From Bacteroidota bacterium (GTDB lineage Bacteria; Bacteroidota; Bacteroidia; Chitinophagales; Saprospiraceae): a stretch of 40,784 bases of DNA. Below, in pieces: positions 26,047-34,230 of this stretch (positions are counted from its first letter, which is position 1; each line of letters opens with the position of its first letter). The position numbers and the translations under genes were made by a program. The stretch covers positions 1 to 40,784 of the forward strand of contig JAFMBH010000028.1 in the NCBI GenBank assembly GCA_017858735.1, written 5' to 3'. The notes beneath the pieces were generated by a model. The model was given only the letters and a program-made list of their open reading frames with translations. It was not told where the DNA came from and did not search any database.

Positions 26047-26925
26047 ATGTTTTCAAGAAAATTAGACTTGTTTTCCTTCTTTTTGTTGCTCGTCGTGGTG
26101 GTGCTTTGTGGTGCTTTAATTGGCACTGGTGTAAGTACGGCAATAGCCAATTTTTTCGGCTTCACAGTGGCAGATCTTATAAAAGTACCTGCTTCCGGGT
26201 ATGAAAAATTAGAAAGAGATGTTTTGCGATGGGTCAATATGGCCAGCCAGATATTTACTTTTTTAATTCCCGCCCTGGTGTATCGTATATATTATTTTAA
26301 AGAGGATAGGGTAGGCGCCTCCTTCGTTCCTTCATCTACTTTTTTTTATTTTATTATAATTACCCCTTTGTGGATTATAGGTTCTTTCCCTCTCGTTGAA
26401 TGGCTTTACCGACAAAATCTATTGCTTCCTTTGACTGAATCTTTATTAGCGCTCGAAAAAGGAGCTAATGAAACATTGACGGCTTTACTTAAAATGGAGG
26501 ATGGTTTTGAGTTTGTTCAAAATGTTATCGTTATGGCCGCTATTCCAGCCCTTTGCGAAGAATGGTTGTTTCGGGGAGTTATCCAGAAAAAATTGGTAAC
26601 ATCTCTTCCGAAACCCTGGATGGGCATTGTATTGACAGCGATTATTTTTAGTGCCATTCACTTTCAATTTGCCGGATTTATTCCAAGGATGTTTTTAGGC
26701 ATCCTGTTGGGTTATTTATATTTTTTCTCAGGTAATATTTGGATAGCCATTTGGGGGCATTTTGTTTTTAATGGGGTTCAGGTGTTATCTAAATTTCTTA
26801 ATATTCAAAGTGAGGAAGTCTTACCTGATAATTTAGTGCCAAATCCCGATGTAATTTGGGTAATCATTTCCGCACTGCTTACCACCGGCGTTTTCTTTTA
26901 TTTCAATAAATTAAAAGCTAAATAG
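26047..26925 (+). CDS. CPBP family intramembrane metalloprotease
   Basis: A 292-residue polytopic membrane protein with the three motifs of the CPBP/Abi (Rce1-like) family: C170-E171-E172-xxx-R176 in ALCEEWLFRGVIQ, F201-xxx-H205 in IIFSAIHFQF, and H238-xxx-N242 in WGHFVFNG. All the glutamate, histidine and asparagine positions are intact, so it is probably an active membrane protease. A positively charged start (MFSRKL) leads into the first helix. The stop codon touches the ATG of cdsA directly, with no bases between, which links it to phospholipid synthesis, and psd follows. The substrate is unknown; Bacteroidota often have several such proteins. TAATTTTA (26005-26012) could be its -7 element. 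Confidence 0.9.
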   Translation: MFSRKLDLFSFFLLLVVVVLCGALIGTGVSTAIANFFGFTVADLIKVPASGYEKLERDVLRWVNMASQIFTFLIPALVYRIYYFKEDRVGASFVPSSTFFYFIIITPLWIIGSFPLVEWLYRQNLLLPLTESLLALEKGANETLTALLKMEDGFEFVQNVIVMAAIPALCEEWLFRGVIQKKLVTSLPKPWMGIVLTAIIFSAIHFQFAGFIPRMFLGILLGYLYFFSGNIWIAIWGHFVFNGVQVLSKFLNIQSEEVLPDNLVPNPDVIWVIISALLTTGVFFYFNKLKAK

Positions 26926-27735
26926 ATGAAAACAAGGTTTTTTACCGGGCTGGTTTTTGTTTTGGTCACCTTGACTTGTGTTTTTAGTGGATTTGCTTTT
27001 TTTTCATTGCTTTTCTTTTTCATTGCCGCCCTTTGTCTATTCGAGTTTTCCAAACTGGTAATGAATGATTCATCAATGAGCACTAAACTAATCGTGGTCA
27101 TTTTAGGATTGTTTCCATTTATACTCATGGTGCTTTATCTTAATAATCAATTTCTGGAAAGGGATTTAATGCTATACCCCGCTTTATATTTCATCATTTT
27201 TACATTGGCCTTGTTTTTTGGCAAAGGTCATTCCATTGAAAATATGGGTTATATCGCTATGGCTACTATATATATAGGTGTTCCTTTTGCGATATTGTTA
27301 TGGATCAGTATGGATAGTAATGTCTATTTACCAGGTAGGGTAGCAGGTTTGCTTTTCTTAACCTGGGCTAATGACTCCGGCGCTTATATTTCTGGAAAAC
27401 TTTTTGGTAAATATCCATTAATGAAGCGCATTTCTCCTAAAAAAACATGGGAAGGATTTATTGGTGGGTTGATTTTTGCTATTATTTTTGCCTTTGCTTT
27501 GACCTATATGCCTTATACAAATCTTCAAATCACCCATTGGTGGATTTTAGCAATGATTGTCAGTGTGTTCGGACCCATGGGTGATCTTGTAGAATCTTTA
27601 TTAAAGCGGGAAAAGCAAGCAAAAGATTCTGGAAGTTTGCTTCCAGGCCATGGTGGTTTTCTGGATAGGTTCGATGCCTTCATTTTCCACCTCCCATTTT
27701 GTGCCATCTATCTTTTTTGGTTTGTAAATAAATAA
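26926..27735 (+). CDS. cdsA: Phosphatidate cytidylyltransferase (CDP-diglyceride synthase)
   Basis: A 269-residue membrane enzyme making CDP-diacylglycerol from phosphatidic acid and CTP. It has about eight hydrophobic segments. The C-terminal signature is complete: KRISPKKTWEG (residues 167-176) and KDSGSLLPGHGGFLDRFDAF (233-252), matching the family pattern S-x-x-x-R-x-x-x-x-K-D-x-x-x-x-x-P-G-H-G-G-x-x-D-R-x-D closely. Length is normal. It begins immediately after the CPBP protease and 20 bases before the phosphatidylserine decarboxylase gene, so the neighbours supply consecutive parts of phosphatidylethanolamine synthesis. The phosphatidylserine synthase itself is not in this window. Confidence 0.96.
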   Translation: MKTRFFTGLVFVLVTLTCVFSGFAFFSLLFFFIAALCLFEFSKLVMNDSSMSTKLIVVILGLFPFILMVLYLNNQFLERDLMLYPALYFIIFTLALFFGKGHSIENMGYIAMATIYIGVPFAILLWISMDSNVYLPGRVAGLLFLTWANDSGAYISGKLFGKYPLMKRISPKKTWEGFIGGLIFAIIFAFALTYMPYTNLQITHWWILAMIVSVFGPMGDLVESLLKREKQAKDSGSLLPGHGGFLDRFDAFIFHLPFCAIYLFWFVNK

Positions 27736-27755
27736 TTATTTTTTAAAATATCAGA

Positions 27756-28409
27756 ATGATGATTTTTCATAAAGAAGGCTTTTTTTGGCTAACGATAGCC
27801 ACAGTAGATGTTATTTTTCTCTCTTTGCTAACGTATTTTTTAAGTCCTGACTTTCTATGGTTAGGAATCTCTTTTGGCTTGGTAATTTTTATTTTAATTG
27901 CTCAGTTTTTCAGAAATCCGGTAAGAAAAATTAAAGAGTATAACGATCATTTGGTCTATGCCCCTGCCGATGGAAAAATTGTGGTCATAGAACCTGTTAT
28001 GGAGAATGAATTTTTCAAGGAGGAAAGAATTCAGGTATCTATTTTTATGTCGCCGTTGAATGTGCATGTTAACAGGAATCCTGTTGGGGGTAAAATTAAC
28101 TATTTTAAATATCACCCGGGAGAATTTTTAGTTGCCTGGCATCCCAAGTCCTCAACAGAGAATGAAAGGACCACTATTGTTTTTGGCGAAGGAAAAAATG
28201 CGTTATTAGTCAGACAAATTGCAGGCGCAGTGGCACGTCGCATTTGTTGGTATGTAAAAGTGGGTCAGGAAGTTAAACAAGGGGAAGATTTTGGATTCAT
28301 AAAATTTGGCTCCAGGGTAGATTTGTTTTTACCGCTGGATGCAAAAATAAATGTTCAAATGGGAGAGGTGTCCGTAGGCAATAAAACCATCATCGCCACC
28401 CTAAATTAA
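27756..28409 (+). CDS. psd: Phosphatidylserine decarboxylase, short type
   Basis: A 217-residue membrane-associated decarboxylase converting phosphatidylserine to phosphatidylethanolamine. It belongs to the short (archaetidylserine decarboxylase-like) form found in Bacteroidota, with two N-terminal membrane segments (WLTIATVDVIFLSLLTYFL and WLGISFGLVIFILIAQFF). Landmarks are FFRNPVRK, YAPADGKIVVIEPV, FMSPLNVHVNRNPVGGK, and FIKFGSRVDLFLP. S186 in the FGSR motif is where the proenzyme should cut itself and form the pyruvoyl group, splitting it into a long and a short chain. ATG 27759 is an equally good start. It closes the lipid gene group that starts with the CPBP protease. Confidence 0.94.
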   Translation: MMIFHKEGFFWLTIATVDVIFLSLLTYFLSPDFLWLGISFGLVIFILIAQFFRNPVRKIKEYNDHLVYAPADGKIVVIEPVMENEFFKEERIQVSIFMSPLNVHVNRNPVGGKINYFKYHPGEFLVAWHPKSSTENERTTIVFGEGKNALLVRQIAGAVARRICWYVKVGQEVKQGEDFGFIKFGSRVDLFLPLDAKINVQMGEVSVGNKTIIATLN

Positions 28410-28490
28410 GGTTAATTTATACATAAAGGCAGCATTTCAGCTCATTCACCGTTTATTGTATTAGTAATGCTTATTTTGGGTTTACATTTA

Positions 28491-28521
28491 TTTGGTAAAC
28501 CTAAGATTTGTATTATTTTTA
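28491..28521 (+). promoter_or_regulatory. Possible promoter of the first tandem SusCD cassette
   Basis: TTTG (28491-28494) and TATTTTTA (28514-28521) are separated by 19 bases, close to the Bacteroidota -33 / TAnnTTTG pattern except for the last base. A related TAATTTTA stands at 34184-34191 before the second cassette, although without a good -33. The leader to the ATG at 28560 would be about 30 bases. Confidence 0.4.
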
Positions 28522-28559
28522 CGTAAATTTTTTTACACATTAACAAAATTAAGATTGGT

Positions 28560-31500
28560 ATGAAAAAACACTTACTAGTGCTTTCGCTAACTTTCTTTGG
28601 TGCGATTAGTGTATATGCACAAAGAACGATTAGTGGTAAAGTATCCGATGCAGGTGGCGAACCGCTCATCGGTGCCAGCGTGGTGGTTAAAGGAACCAGC
28701 TCTGGAACCGTAACGGATATCGATGGAAGTTACAGTTTATCTGTACCTTCTGATTCAAAAGTTTTGGTGTATTCTTAAACAGGCTATGAATCAAAAGATG
28801 TCGAATTAGGTGCGTCAAACACCGTTGACGTTGTGCTTGCCGAAGGCGCAGAGTAACTTTCAGAAGTTGTTGTAACAGCACAGGGTATTACTCGTGAAAA
28901 AAAGGCGTTAGGTTACGCCGTTTCAGGAGTAGATCAGAAGGAAATTCAGGACAGACCGTTAGCGGACGTAGGTAGAGTGCTTCAGGGCAAAATTCCTGGT
29001 GTTTCTGTAACGTCAACTTCAGGTGTTTCTGGAACAGGTACAAATATCGTTATTAGAGGATATTCTTCTATTAACGGTTCTAATCAGCCACTATTCGTTG
29101 TGGATGGGGTGCCTTTTAACTCAAATACGAACCAAAGAGGTGGCTTTACACAAGGTGGACAGTCTTCTTCAAGTCGTTTCTTAGATCTTGATCCTAATAG
29201 TATCGAGAGTGTAACCGTTTTGAAAGGTCTTGCCGCTACCGTTACTTATGGTGATCAAGGTCGTAACGGAGTAATTCTTGTGACTACCAAAAGTGGTTCA
29301 AAAAAAGCAAGAAAAGCCGAGTTTCAAGTAACTCAGTCAGTGTTTACCAATACGGCTCACCTTCCAAGATACCAAAATGATTATGTAGGCGGTTACCAAC
29401 AAAATCTAGGTTACTTCTTTAGTAACTGGGGTCCAACTATCGAGGAGGCTTTAATTTATCGCTCTCAAAACACAAATGCAGCGTTAACTAATCACCCTTA
29501 TGCATTCCTTTCTAATGCTGCATTAAGAGCTGGTCAAGCAGATTATGTTAAGTCTGTAAGCCCATATAAAATAGCTGTTTTTCCAAATAACGTGAATGAT
29601 TTCTTCCGTCAGGGAAATATTTTTAATACCAGTGTAAATGCTTCAGGTGGGGGTGATAATGTAAGTTATAATATTTCTGCTGGCTATTTAGATGAGCAAG
29701 GTTATATTCCTAACAACGGTTTGAAAAAATTAAATTTAGGATTAGGTTTGAATGCTAAATTATCGAACAAATTATCGGTAACTACTTCATTTAGCTATTC
29801 TAATACAGACCAGTATTCTCCTCCTTTGAGTGGTGGTGGTGGAAATAATGCGTATGATTTCCCGTCCGTTTTGGCGAACGTTATGTACACACCTCGCCAG
29901 GTCGATTTAATGGGATGGCCTTACGAGGACCCAACGACTAAAAATTCAGTTTATTTCAGAAGTGGAAATGATATTCCCAATCCTCGTTGGATATTGGAGA
30001 ATTATAAAACGACAGGCGTTGTAAACAGAATTTTTTCTGCTACAAGTTTTAATTACCAGCTATCAAAAGATTTGACTTTACTATATAAAGTTGGATTAGA
30101 TACTTATAGTGAATCTCAGGAATTCAAATTTAACAAAGGAGGTGTTTCATTTGTAAATGGGTATTACAATACCTGGGACATCCAAAACACTATCTGGGAT
30201 AATACTGTAATTCTTGGTTATAGTAAGGTTCTTTCCAAAAAGTTAAACCTGAATGCTCGTTTAGGTGGAAATATGCGTAACGATTCCTACAGAAACGTGT
30301 TTGTATCAAGTCAAAATCAATTGGCAAGGGATTTATTCCGTCACAATAATTTCATTGACAACGTAGCTTCAGACGGTATTCAGGAAGAAACCAGAATGGG
30401 TATTTTCGGGGAAGTAACCGTAGATTACAGTAACTATTTATTCTTGAACTTGGCAGGAAGAAATGACTGGACGTCAACCGTTGAAAAAGAGAATCGCCGT
30501 ATTCTTTATCCTTCTGCGAGTTTATCCTTCGTTCCAACTTCTGCTTTCCCCGGCTTATCCAGTGATTTCTTGAATTTCTTGAAAATCAGAGCGGGTGTAG
30601 GAACCTCTGCAGGTTTCCCAAGACCGTATCAAACAAGAAATATTCTTGATCAAAGTGCTCGTGCCTGGTTACTGCCTTCAGGTGCTGCAGTTCAAAGTCA
30701 TGCAGTTAATAATTCATTGGGAAATCCAAATTTACGTCCTGAATTACATACAGAATATGAGTTTGGTATAGAAACTAAATTGTTAAAAGGTTTACTTGGT
30801 CTTGATCTTACAGTGTATCGTCGCGATACCCGTGATTTGATTACGAGTGCGCCGCTTGATTTTGCTACAGGTTATTCTGCAACCACAATAAATATTGGTA
30901 AAATCAGAAACGAAGGGGTGGAAATTGCTTTAACAGGTACACCTATTTCAAGACCAAATTTCCAGTGGAATGTAACCCTAAATTATACAAGGAATGCGCC
31001 AATAGTCCTAGACCTTGGTGGTACATTGAAAGAAGTTCAAGTGAGTGGTTTCGGTGGTGCTTTAGGTAATTATGCTATCGTTGGTAAACCTTTCAATATG
31101 ATTAAAGGTATTGGCTACCGCAGAAATGCCGAAGGTACTGTATTAGTAGATGGAGGTGGTTATTTAGTAAGTACGCCAGGTGCCATCGAATTGGGTGATC
31201 CAAATCCAGCTTTCCAGACTAGTTTAATCAATGGATTTACTTTCAAAGGATTCACGTTTGATTTTATGCTTTCGTATCGTCATGGTGGTGCACTTTACAG
31301 CAGTACTGCTGGTGCATTAATGGGTAGAGGTTTAACGCTTGATACAGGTAAAGAATTATATGACCGCGCTCAAACCTTTATTTTTCCGGGCGTTTTACAA
31401 TCTGACGGCACACCTAACAACAAACAGATTACTGCATCAGACGTAGGCTTCAATAACCTTTATTTCTTTGGTGATGAAGGTCGTATGTATGACGGAACAA

Positions 31501-31748
31501 CTATCAGATTACAGGAAGTTTCAATAGGATATGCTATTCCTAAAAAATTAGTTGAAAAAACACCGTTCAAAGCTATTTCCTTAAGTATAAGTGGTAATAA
31601 CTTGTGGTACAAAGCTCTTTATTTACCTCCGGGACTTAATCTTGATACAGATAATCTTGGCTTAGGTGTAGGTAATGGTTTAGGTTTTGAACTGCTAACA
31701 GGTCCAAGTGCCCGCAGAGTAGGTGGAACTTTAAAACTGACTTTCTAA
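28560..31748 (+). pseudogene. SusC/RagA-type TonB-dependent receptor with two in-frame TAA codons
   Basis: One frame of 1063 codons, start ATG 28560, reads as a complete SusC except for TAA at 28776 (codon 73) and TAA at 28854 (codon 99). The intact neighbour at 34231 has Tyr in FSYTGYE and Gln in EGAEQLSEV at these places, so a Tyr and a Gln codon became stops. The signal peptide (MKKHLLVLSLTFFGAISVYA), the regulatory-like domain, the plug with IVIRGYSS and PLFVVDGVPF, and the barrel ending KLTF are otherwise all in frame. The part after 28857 is 963 codons; GTG 28977 would open a 923-residue product without signal peptide. No frameshift and no other stop exists, so damage is recent or artefactual. 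Its SusD and lipoprotein partners are intact. Confidence 0.85.
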
Positions 31749-31795
31749 TTGGCAGTTTTGCCACATTTTTTTCGTCTTAATTAAAAAACAAAGAA

Positions 31796-33448
31796 ATGAT
31801 ACATAAAATCAAAATGTTGTTTTTGATGTTGGCGGTTACCGTGGTTAGTTCCTGCGAATTAGATTTGCTGGACAATCCCAATGCGGTAACAGTTAATAAT
31901 GCTGATATCAACTATCTCCTCAATTCAGTAACCACTGGATATGCAGGTAATTTTAATGCTTTTAGTGATCCTGGTATGCGTTTAACCAGAATGTTAAATC
32001 AAGGATCTGTTATTTATGATAATGCCGTTTCACCAGGTAGTTCTGATGGTCGTTGGAGTAGCTCCTATGCTGGTATTCTAGCTGATGTGTCAGCTACCAT
32101 TCCCATTGCTGAAAAAGGTGAATTATTTGTTCATGCAGGAATTTCCAGAGTAATTCGTGCTATGGTTCTTATGAATTTAGTGGATTACTTCGGTGACGTT
32201 CCTTATAAAGAAGCGGTTGACCCAGCTAATTTTAATCCTGCTGTAGATAAAGGAGCAGATGTTTATGCTGCAGCTTTAGCAGATTTAAATAAAGCTATCG
32301 AAAAATTTAACGCCAAATCAAAATCTGGTGCTACAGGGGATCTTTACTATGGTGGTAATACAGATAGCTGGATTCGTGCTGCGAATTCATTGAAATTGAA
32401 GTATTATCTAAATAGGCGTTTAATTGATGCAGCAGGTTCAACTTCTGCTATCAACGCATTGATTTCAGAAAATAAATTGATCTCTACCAATGCTCAGAAT
32501 TTAGCGTTTAAATACGGTACCAATTTAGTAAACCCAGACACTCGTCATCCTCGTTATGCTGGCCAATACCTCCCAACAGGTGGAGGTGATTACCAGTCTA
32601 ATTCTTACATGGCGCAGTTATATGATGGAGGACGTGGTTTTCAGGACCCAAGGATCCGTTACTATTTCTATCGTCAAACTACATCAAATACCAAAGACGT
32701 AAACGAACTTCGTTGTATTACCCTGGTAAAGCCAAACCATTATGGGGCTAAAGATGTATTTTGCGTAGCAACACCCAGCGCAGGTTACTGGGGTCGTGAT
32801 CATCTAAACAATGAAGGTATTCCACCAGATAACTTAAAACGTACAGCTTGGGGTATTTACCCTGCCGGTGGTTTATATGATAATGACGCGAATAGAGGTG
32901 TTTCTTTAGGTGCTGGTGCCGGAGGCGCTGGTATTCACCCGATTATGATGCGCTCTTTTGTTGACTTTATGTTAGCTGAATCTGCACTTACCCTGAAAAC
33001 AACCGGTGATGCAAGAGTATTGTTGAAATCTGCATTGGAGAAATCCTTTGCCGATGTTCGTTCTCTTGCTTTAGGTACTTCAGAGGCATCGAAAATTACA
33101 AGTTTCGAAGCTGAAAAAGGGATCAAATGGGCTGAGGATGTTACAAAATACGTCGATTATGTATTGGCTCAATATGATATTGCCCCTACTACAGACGCTA
33201 AATTGGACGTCATAGCAACAGAATATTGGGTGGCTTTACGTGGTAACGGTATTGAGTCTTATAACCTATATCGCCGTACAGGTAAGCCTTCCGGTCAACA
33301 GCCTGCCCTTGATCCAAATCCAGGTCCCTTTGCAAGATCTTTGTACTATCCATTATCTTATGTAACGCGTAATAACACGGCGAAACAAAAAGCGACGGCA
33401 ACCGTACAGGTTTTTTGGGATAATAATCCTGCTAACTTTATAAAATAA
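31796..33448 (+). CDS. SusD/RagB family (SusD-like type 2) nutrient-binding lipoprotein
   Basis: A 550-residue surface lipoprotein with lipobox VVSSC (Cys20). It has the style of the second SusD family (PF12771-like): LDNPNAVTVNNADINYLLNS near the start, IRAMVLMNLVDYFGDVPYKEA, YAAALADLNKAIEKF, a long middle region with NPDTRHPRYAGQY, and the end block IATEYWVALRGNGIESYNLYRRTGKP. It should form the lid on the SusC at 28560, from which it is 47 bases away. It is homologous to the 37575 protein in the next cassette, sharing the DLFGDIPY/DYFGDVPY and NGFELYNFFRRTG/NGIESYNLYRRTG blocks. No carbohydrate enzyme is near, so the cargo may be a peptide or a small nutrient instead of a glycan. Confidence 0.92.
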   Translation: MIHKIKMLFLMLAVTVVSSCELDLLDNPNAVTVNNADINYLLNSVTTGYAGNFNAFSDPGMRLTRMLNQGSVIYDNAVSPGSSDGRWSSSYAGILADVSATIPIAEKGELFVHAGISRVIRAMVLMNLVDYFGDVPYKEAVDPANFNPAVDKGADVYAAALADLNKAIEKFNAKSKSGATGDLYYGGNTDSWIRAANSLKLKYYLNRRLIDAAGSTSAINALISENKLISTNAQNLAFKYGTNLVNPDTRHPRYAGQYLPTGGGDYQSNSYMAQLYDGGRGFQDPRIRYYFYRQTTSNTKDVNELRCITLVKPNHYGAKDVFCVATPSAGYWGRDHLNNEGIPPDNLKRTAWGIYPAGGLYDNDANRGVSLGAGAGGAGIHPIMMRSFVDFMLAESALTLKTTGDARVLLKSALEKSFADVRSLALGTSEASKITSFEAEKGIKWAEDVTKYVDYVLAQYDIAPTTDAKLDVIATEYWVALRGNGIESYNLYRRTGKPSGQQPALDPNPGPFARSLYYPLSYVTRNNTAKQKATATVQVFWDNNPANFIK

Positions 33449-33477
33449 TCCTTTCACGGATTTAAAAATTGATAAAT

Positions 33478-34044
33478 ATGAAAAATTTATTGAAAATCGG
33501 GATGTTGCTATCTGCCTTCTTCTTGGTTTCCTGTGAAACGGAAATGGTTGAGCGTCTCGATGAGTTTAGTTTTGATCAAGGTGGTTATATGAGAACGGTA
33601 ACTCCTTTCCCAATTCCAATTTTTTCAGTAAGCAAGGCAAATATGTCTGGTACTAAAATGGAAATGGTTCTTGAAGCAGTATCACCAAATTTAGGAGCTA
33701 ATTTTGATACCTTTGAAATGGTTATCAGATTTTTAGATAATACCCCTGCAAATGGTTCCAATGCTAAGACTGATGTAGCTCTAAAAACGCTTTCTGCCAG
33801 CAATTTTACTAAAGATGCTTCTACCGGGTATCCTCGTGCTACTTTAACTGTAACTGGTAAAGAAATGCAGGATGCTTTGAAGCTTACTGCTGATCAAATA
33901 GCTACTGGTGACCGTTTTGAAATTCGAGCTAAAATGAAATTAAAGGATGGAAAGGTATTTGATGCGTCAAATTCTTCCGGGGATATCCTCGGTGGAGCAT
34001 TCTATTCTTCTCCATTTTTATACAGAGCAAATGTTGTAAACTAA
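33478..34044 (+). CDS. Third-position lipoprotein of a SusCD cassette (short form)
   Basis: A 188-residue lipoprotein with signal peptide and lipobox FLVSC (Cys19). ATG 33478 is chosen over TTG 33469 because it starts exactly at the basic end of the leader (MKNLLK). The mature protein is probably beta-rich: EMVLEAVSPNLGANFDTFEMVIRF, PRATLTVTGKEMQDAL, FEIRAKMKLKDGKVFDAS. I recognise no named domain. It matches by eye, over most of its length, the N-terminal half of the 330-residue lipoprotein at 39318, which holds the same place in the next cassette; see DGKVFDASNSSGD against DGRYFDSWSDSV. It lies 29 bases after SusD and is the last gene before a double terminator. Likely a surface accessory binding protein, function unproven. 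Confidence 0.82.
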   Translation: MKNLLKIGMLLSAFFLVSCETEMVERLDEFSFDQGGYMRTVTPFPIPIFSVSKANMSGTKMEMVLEAVSPNLGANFDTFEMVIRFLDNTPANGSNAKTDVALKTLSASNFTKDASTGYPRATLTVTGKEMQDALKLTADQIATGDRFEIRAKMKLKDGKVFDASNSSGDILGGAFYSSPFLYRANVVN

Positions 34045-34047
34045 ATT

Positions 34048-34110
34048 CCAAATTCTATTTGGTTTTTTATACCTGGCGGTGGATTTTTACTAAATCCACC
34101 GCCTTTTTTA
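34048..34110 (+). terminator. Tandem intrinsic terminators
   Basis: A short hairpin CCAAAT-TCT-ATTTGG (34048-34062) with TTTTTT is followed 12 bases later by a strong 12-bp hairpin GGCGGTGGATTT (34075-34086) with AAATCCACCGCC (34092-34103) and a T run. Together they insulate the first SusCD cassette from the second. Confidence 0.88.
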
Positions 34111-34230
34111 TATCATTTTGTATTTATTTTTATGATTTAATAAAAATTTTACTTATTTATTTCGCCGTTTGCTTACAATAAATTAATTTTACACTAACTA
34201 TTGTTTATTATTAACAAAAAATGGATTAGT

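Noticed and set aside
28776-28856. TAA reassigned to a sense codon, or programmed read-through in the SusC gene
   Set aside because: Many genes in the window end with TAA, for example at 6006, 12820-region neighbours and 22587, so TAA is a normal stop. No read-through context or RNA structure is evident after either TAA.
28687-28881. Minus-strand frame over the broken SusC start
   Set aside because: A shadow of the conserved SusC coding strand with low-complexity leucine/arginine content.
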